From NCBI RefSeq assembly GCF_014635325.1, contig NZ_BMCT01000009.1, forward strand, positions 62,001 to 126,000: 64,000 nucleotides of DNA, read 5' to 3'. Source of the stretch: Azorhizobium oxalatiphilum. Lineage in GTDB: Bacteria; Pseudomonadota; Alphaproteobacteria; Rhizobiales; Xanthobacteraceae. This document shows positions 60,873-64,000 of the stretch, piece after piece. Under the pieces are notes generated by a model, which made no database searches, was not told the DNA's origin, and saw only the letters and a program-made list of their open reading frames with translations. The position numbers and the translations under genes are program-made. How positions within the stretch are numbered: the first letter of the stretch is position 1; every line of letters starts with the position of its first letter.

Positions 60873-61814
60873 ATGGCGAAGCCGGCAGAGGCGATGGCGC
60901 AGGCAGACGTACGGATGACCGTCGCGGGTGAGGCCGGAGGTCCACCCGGCGCGCAGCGCGCGCTCGGGGTGCTGGCTCTGCTTGTCACGGCGTTGGGTTG
61001 GGGGCTGGGCTGGGTCTCCACCAAGATCGTGCTCCAGGTCTGGCCGCCCCTGTTCGCGCGCGGCACGGCGGGGATCATCGCCGCTTTGCTGCTGGCGCTG
61101 GTCGCGTGGCAGCGGCGCGAAAGTCTGAAGGTGCCGCGCGAGGCCATTCCCCGCCTGCTGGTGGCTGCCTTCACCAATGTCTTCGCCTGGATGGGCTTTT
61201 CGGCGCTGTGCCTGAAGTGGCTCAACATCGGGCAGGGCGCGCTGCTGGTCTTCACCATGCCCATCTGGGCGACGCTGCTCGCTTGGCCGGTGCAGGGAAC
61301 CCGCCCCACGCTGAAGGGCTTCGCGGCACTGGCGCTGGGGCTGGTCGGGGTGACGATCCTCGTTTCCGGCAACGATCTGTCGCTGTCCGGCGGCCAGTTG
61401 CCGGGGATCGCCTGCGCGGTGGGAGCAGCTCTTCTGTTCGCGCTTGGCGCGGTGCTCAACCGCCGGCCCATCCCGGTGCCGCCGGTGGCGCTGATCGCGT
61501 GGCAGGTCGGGCTCGGTTGCATCCCCATGGTGGCCATCGGCCTGCTGTTCGAGCATCCGCACATCGCCGCGCTCGATGGCCCGGCGTTCTGGGCTATGGC
61601 CTATATGGTCATCCTGCCCATGGCGGTGTGCTATCTGACCTGGTTCGCGGCGCTGAAACGCCTGCCGCCGGGATCCGCCTCCACCGCCATGCTGCTGGTG
61701 CCGCTGACCGGCACGATGTCCGCTGCGCTTTTTCTCGGCGAGCCGCTGGGCTTACGTGAAATGCTGGCCATGGCTTTCGTTCTGGGCGGCGTGGTCCTCG
61801 CGTTACGGAAATAG
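60873..61814 (+). CDS. EamA/DMT-superfamily transporter
   Basis: A 313-residue membrane protein with ten hydrophobic helices in two EamA repeats (LLVTALGWGLGWVSTKIVL near residue 40, and GIACAVGAALLFALGAVLNR near 180). Such proteins export amino acids, purines or other metabolites; the substrate cannot be told from sequence. ATG 60873 is preferred, but a later ATG (60915) just before the first helix is possible. Confidence 0.85.
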   Translation: MAKPAEAMAQADVRMTVAGEAGGPPGAQRALGVLALLVTALGWGLGWVSTKIVLQVWPPLFARGTAGIIAALLLALVAWQRRESLKVPREAIPRLLVAAFTNVFAWMGFSALCLKWLNIGQGALLVFTMPIWATLLAWPVQGTRPTLKGFAALALGLVGVTILVSGNDLSLSGGQLPGIACAVGAALLFALGAVLNRRPIPVPPVALIAWQVGLGCIPMVAIGLLFEHPHIAALDGPAFWAMAYMVILPMAVCYLTWFAALKRLPPGSASTAMLLVPLTGTMSAALFLGEPLGLREMLAMAFVLGGVVLALRK

Positions 61815-61871
61815 ACCGAACCCAATAGCCTTGGCTCGCCACCAGCCGCCGATGTTCTTAAGGTGCCGCGT

Positions 61872-62783
61872 ATGAGTGATGACATCTCTTTCGACCGCAA
61901 GTTCACCGTGCCATCGGGCCGGCTCGATGACGTGGCCCCGCAGGTACGGCGCATCGTGGCACCCAATGCCTCCCCTTTCACCTTCACCGGCACGTGCTCC
62001 TACATCGTCGGACGCGGACAGGTCGCGATCATCGACCCCGGCCCGGATGATCCGGCGCATGTGGCGGCGCTGCTGGATGCGGTGCGGGGCGAGACCGTCA
62101 CCCACATCGTCATCACCCATACCCATCGGGATCACTCTCCGGCAGCGGTTGCCATCAAGGCGGCCACCGGCGCGATTACTGTGGGGGAGGGCCCACACCG
62201 TCCCTCGCGTCCCCTGCACATTGGCGAGATCAATACGCTTGATGCCTCGGGCGACATGGATTTCGTGCCCGAGATCGTGCTGGCGGACGGCGAGGCGGTG
62301 ACGGGGCCGGGCTGGACGCTGGAAGCCGTTGCCACCCCAGGGCATACCGCCAACCATTTCGCCTTCGCCCTGCCGGAAGATGACCTGCTCTTCTCCGGCG
62401 ATCATGTGATGGCTTGGGCCACCACCATTGTCGCGCCGCCGGACGGGGCGATGGGCGATTATGTGCGCTCGCTCAAGAAGCTCGCAGCCCGTTCCGAGCC
62501 GCTCTATCTGCCCGGCCATGGCGGACCGGTGCAGGATGCGCCAGCGCTGGTGCGCGGCTATCTCGACCACCGCCGCGCGCGAGAAACCGCTATCCTGCGC
62601 GGCCTTGAGCGCAACACCACCGTGGCCGACCTCGTGCGCGGCATCTATATCGGCCTCGATCCGCGCCTCGTGGGGGCGGCCTCGCTCACCGTGCTCGCCC
62701 ATCTGGAGGACATGGTGGAGAAAAAGCTGGTGCGCACCGAGGGGCCGCCGTCCATCGACGGCGTGTTCACGCTGGTGAAGTAG
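61872..62783 (+). CDS. Metallo-beta-lactamase-fold hydrolase (LACTB2/glyoxalase II-like)
   Basis: A 303-residue two-metal hydrolase. Motifs are ITHTHRDHSPAAVAI (HxHxDH), VATPGHTANHFAF, LLFSGDHVMAW and LPGHGGPVQDAPALVRGYLD. The C-terminal helical domain (residues 240-300) is the LACTB2-like winged segment seen in this subgroup. The role is not certain: relatives are annotated as RNases or thioester hydrolases. ATG 61872 is preceded by AAGG. Confidence 0.88.
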   Translation: MSDDISFDRKFTVPSGRLDDVAPQVRRIVAPNASPFTFTGTCSYIVGRGQVAIIDPGPDDPAHVAALLDAVRGETVTHIVITHTHRDHSPAAVAIKAATGAITVGEGPHRPSRPLHIGEINTLDASGDMDFVPEIVLADGEAVTGPGWTLEAVATPGHTANHFAFALPEDDLLFSGDHVMAWATTIVAPPDGAMGDYVRSLKKLAARSEPLYLPGHGGPVQDAPALVRGYLDHRRARETAILRGLERNTTVADLVRGIYIGLDPRLVGAASLTVLAHLEDMVEKKLVRTEGPPSIDGVFTLVK

Positions 62784-62838
62784 GCGGCAGCAAAGCCTTC
62801 GCCTTGGCCTTTGCGCCGGGGCGGGCTATCAGCATTGC

Positions 62839-63549
62839 ATGTGCGGTCGCTTTGCCCAGAAGGATTCCCCGCGCGCCTATACGGCGTATTTCAGCCTCGA
62901 TCCCGAGGCGCCGACGCCCAATGCGGCGGCGCGCTTCAACGTGGCTCCCACGCAGTCGGCCCTCGTCGTCCGCTTCAACCCGCAGGAGAAGCGGCCCGAA
63001 CTTTCGCTGCTGCGCTGGGGACTGGTGCCTTCCTTCGCCAAGGATACCAGCCGGGCGGGCTCGCTCATCAATGCCCGCTCCGAGAGCGTGGCCGAGAAGG
63101 CGTCGTTCAAGGCCGCATGGGAGAAGCCGCGCCGCTGCATCATCCCGGCGGACGCCTTCTATGAATGGCGCAAGGAGGGCAGTGCCCGCCAGCCCTTCGC
63201 CATTGCGCTGAAGAGCGGGGCGCCCATTGGATTTGCCGGCCTGTGGGAGGGGTGGAAGGATCCGGCCTCTGGCGAATGGCTGCGTACCTTCACTATCCTG
63301 ACCTGCCCGGCCAATCCGCTGCTGGCACACCTGCATGAACGTATGCCGGTGATCCTGCGGCAGGACGACATGGCCCGCTTTCTGACCGCATCCGACCCTG
63401 CCGATCTCATGCAGACCTATCCGCAGGACGAGATGACGCTGTGGCCGGTCTCGTCGCGTGTGAATGGCGTAGCCCATGACGACGCTGCGTTGCTGGAGCG
63501 GGTGTACCCGCCCCCCGCCGCGCCGGAGGCACAAGCCTCTCTGTTCTGA
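62839..63549 (+). CDS. yedK: SRAP-domain protein (YedK/HMCES), abasic-site DNA crosslinker
   Basis: A 236-residue SOS-response-associated peptidase-fold protein. It forms a stable thiazolidine link with abasic sites in single-stranded DNA through Cys2 (MCGRFAQ), which must be exposed after Met1 removal. Other key residues are Asn78 in NARSE, Glu109 in DAFYEWRKEG and His166 in HERMPVILR, all present. The start is fixed by the need for Cys2. Confidence 0.95.
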   Translation: MCGRFAQKDSPRAYTAYFSLDPEAPTPNAAARFNVAPTQSALVVRFNPQEKRPELSLLRWGLVPSFAKDTSRAGSLINARSESVAEKASFKAAWEKPRRCIIPADAFYEWRKEGSARQPFAIALKSGAPIGFAGLWEGWKDPASGEWLRTFTILTCPANPLLAHLHERMPVILRQDDMARFLTASDPADLMQTYPQDEMTLWPVSSRVNGVAHDDAALLERVYPPPAAPEAQASLF

Positions 63550-63557
63550 TCATCGGA

Positions 63558-63926
63558 TCAGGAGAGGTTGGCAAAATCTTCCATCTCGTAGAGCGGACGG
63601 ATTTCCAGCTCGCTCGGGCCGGGCATGGGGTTGGGGCAGCGCTTCGCCCAGGCGATGGCTTCCTCCATGTCCTTGACCTGCCAGAGCCAGAAGCCGGCCA
63701 CCAGTTCCGAGGTGGCGGCGAACGGGCCATCGCGCACCGTGCGGCTGGCATCATCGAAGGCGATGCGCTTGCCCTGCGAGGTGGGCTTCAGCCCCTCGCC
63801 GGTGACGAGGATGCCGGCCTCGGCCAGTTGCTGATTGAACTTGCCCATGGCCTCCAGCAGTTCGGCCGTGGGCATGTTGCCGGTCTCGCTGTCGGTGGTC
63901 GCCTTCACCAGAACCATCACACGCAT
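63558..63926 (-). CDS. YCII-related (DGPF-domain) protein
   Basis: A 122-residue protein with the YCII/DGPF signature DGPFAATSELVAGFWLWQVK, the likely active-site region of a small ferredoxin-like fold. Members are often encoded beside ECF sigma factors, but none is visible here; the next gene to the right lies outside the window. The function is not established. It is convergent with yedK, 8 bases apart. Confidence 0.88.
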   Translation of the reverse strand: MRVMVLVKATTDSETGNMPTAELLEAMGKFNQQLAEAGILVTGEGLKPTSQGKRIAFDDASRTVRDGPFAATSELVAGFWLWQVKDMEEAIAWAKRCPNPMPGPSELEIRPLYEMEDFANLS

Positions 63927-64000
63927 GGGGTCTCTCCCGTTGTTCGGGGCCGGAGCACGTTCGGCTCCAACTGGCCCGTCTCCTCAAGGACGGCCGGCCG

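Noticed and set aside
1-64000. CRISPR arrays, rRNA or tRNA genes, prophage or integrated-element structure
   Set aside because: No regularly spaced repeats, no cloverleaf or TTCRANY-type T-loop context, and no phage or conjugation gene sets were seen by eye. A covariance-model scan would be decisive for RNA genes.

Overview
This is a GC-rich alphaproteobacterial chromosome segment. A Hyphomicrobiales (Rhizobiales) genome, perhaps Xanthobacteraceae-like, fits best. The evidence is a TrcR/DUF1013 cell-cycle regulator, a MucR/Ros-type regulator, the block ispH-thrB-rnhA, and many sulfonate-type ABC transporters with dense, often overlapping operons. The genus is inference; no rRNA or tRNA gene is in the window to anchor it.

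Layout. Bases 1-10.3 kb are a mixed accessory region: the tail of an AraC regulator, a 79-bp inverted-repeat element that looks like fused IS ends, a small peptide with a double-glycine leader (candidate bacteriocin/RiPP precursor), an AraC regulator divergent from a DUF1254 protein, an outer-membrane barrel, an IS3-family remnant, several small orphan genes, a cupin, a MucR-like regulator with a damaged zinc site, a CPA1 antiporter with inverted repeats in its probable leader, and a PRC-barrel protein. Bases 10.5-16.2 kb are a compact reverse-strand operon (family III CoA-transferase, Fe-type alcohol dehydrogenase, HMG-CoA lyase, aldehyde dehydrogenase, GntR regulator). Together these could oxidise mevalonate or a similar 3-hydroxy-3-methyl alcohol to HMG, activate it and cleave it to acetyl-CoA and acetoacetate.

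Bases 16.8-25.1 kb look like an organosulfur-scavenging island: an ABC ATPase, an FMN-dependent monooxygenase of the NtaA/SnaA/DszA type, a binding protein, two different permeases, a SoxC-like gene remnant, an FAD oxidoreductase and a nitroreductase-like flavin enzyme, with a decayed second binding protein at its left edge. The same AT-rich octamer occurs in both control regions. Bases 25.3-30.9 kb hold enzymes for D- and L-2-hydroxyacids, a Crp/Fnr regulator, a Bug-type binding protein and a LysR regulator. The LysR gene is divergent from an operon at 31.2-34.9 kb (MFS importer, cyclase-family hydrolase, HpaH-type hydratase, HpaI-type aldolase) that looks like the lower part of an aromatic or cyclic-acid pathway. 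A branched-chain aminotransferase and a second ABC system ending in an amidase follow (35.0-41.0 kb).

From about 41 kb on the content is more core-like: a TMEM175-type channel, a SIMPL protein, a DAG-kinase-like lipid kinase, small membrane proteins, a PotF-type polyamine binding protein, rnhA-thrB-ispH, trcR, a tandem universal stress protein, a glycosyltransferase/HpnK deacetylase pair, a ClC transporter, an SbmA/BacA-like ABC transporter, two acyl-CoA synthetases (one PrpE), an EamA transporter, a metallo-beta-lactamase-fold hydrolase, an SRAP/YedK protein and a YCII/DGPF protein. Several convergent pairs share strong bidirectional terminators. I saw no CRISPR array, prophage, rRNA or tRNA gene.
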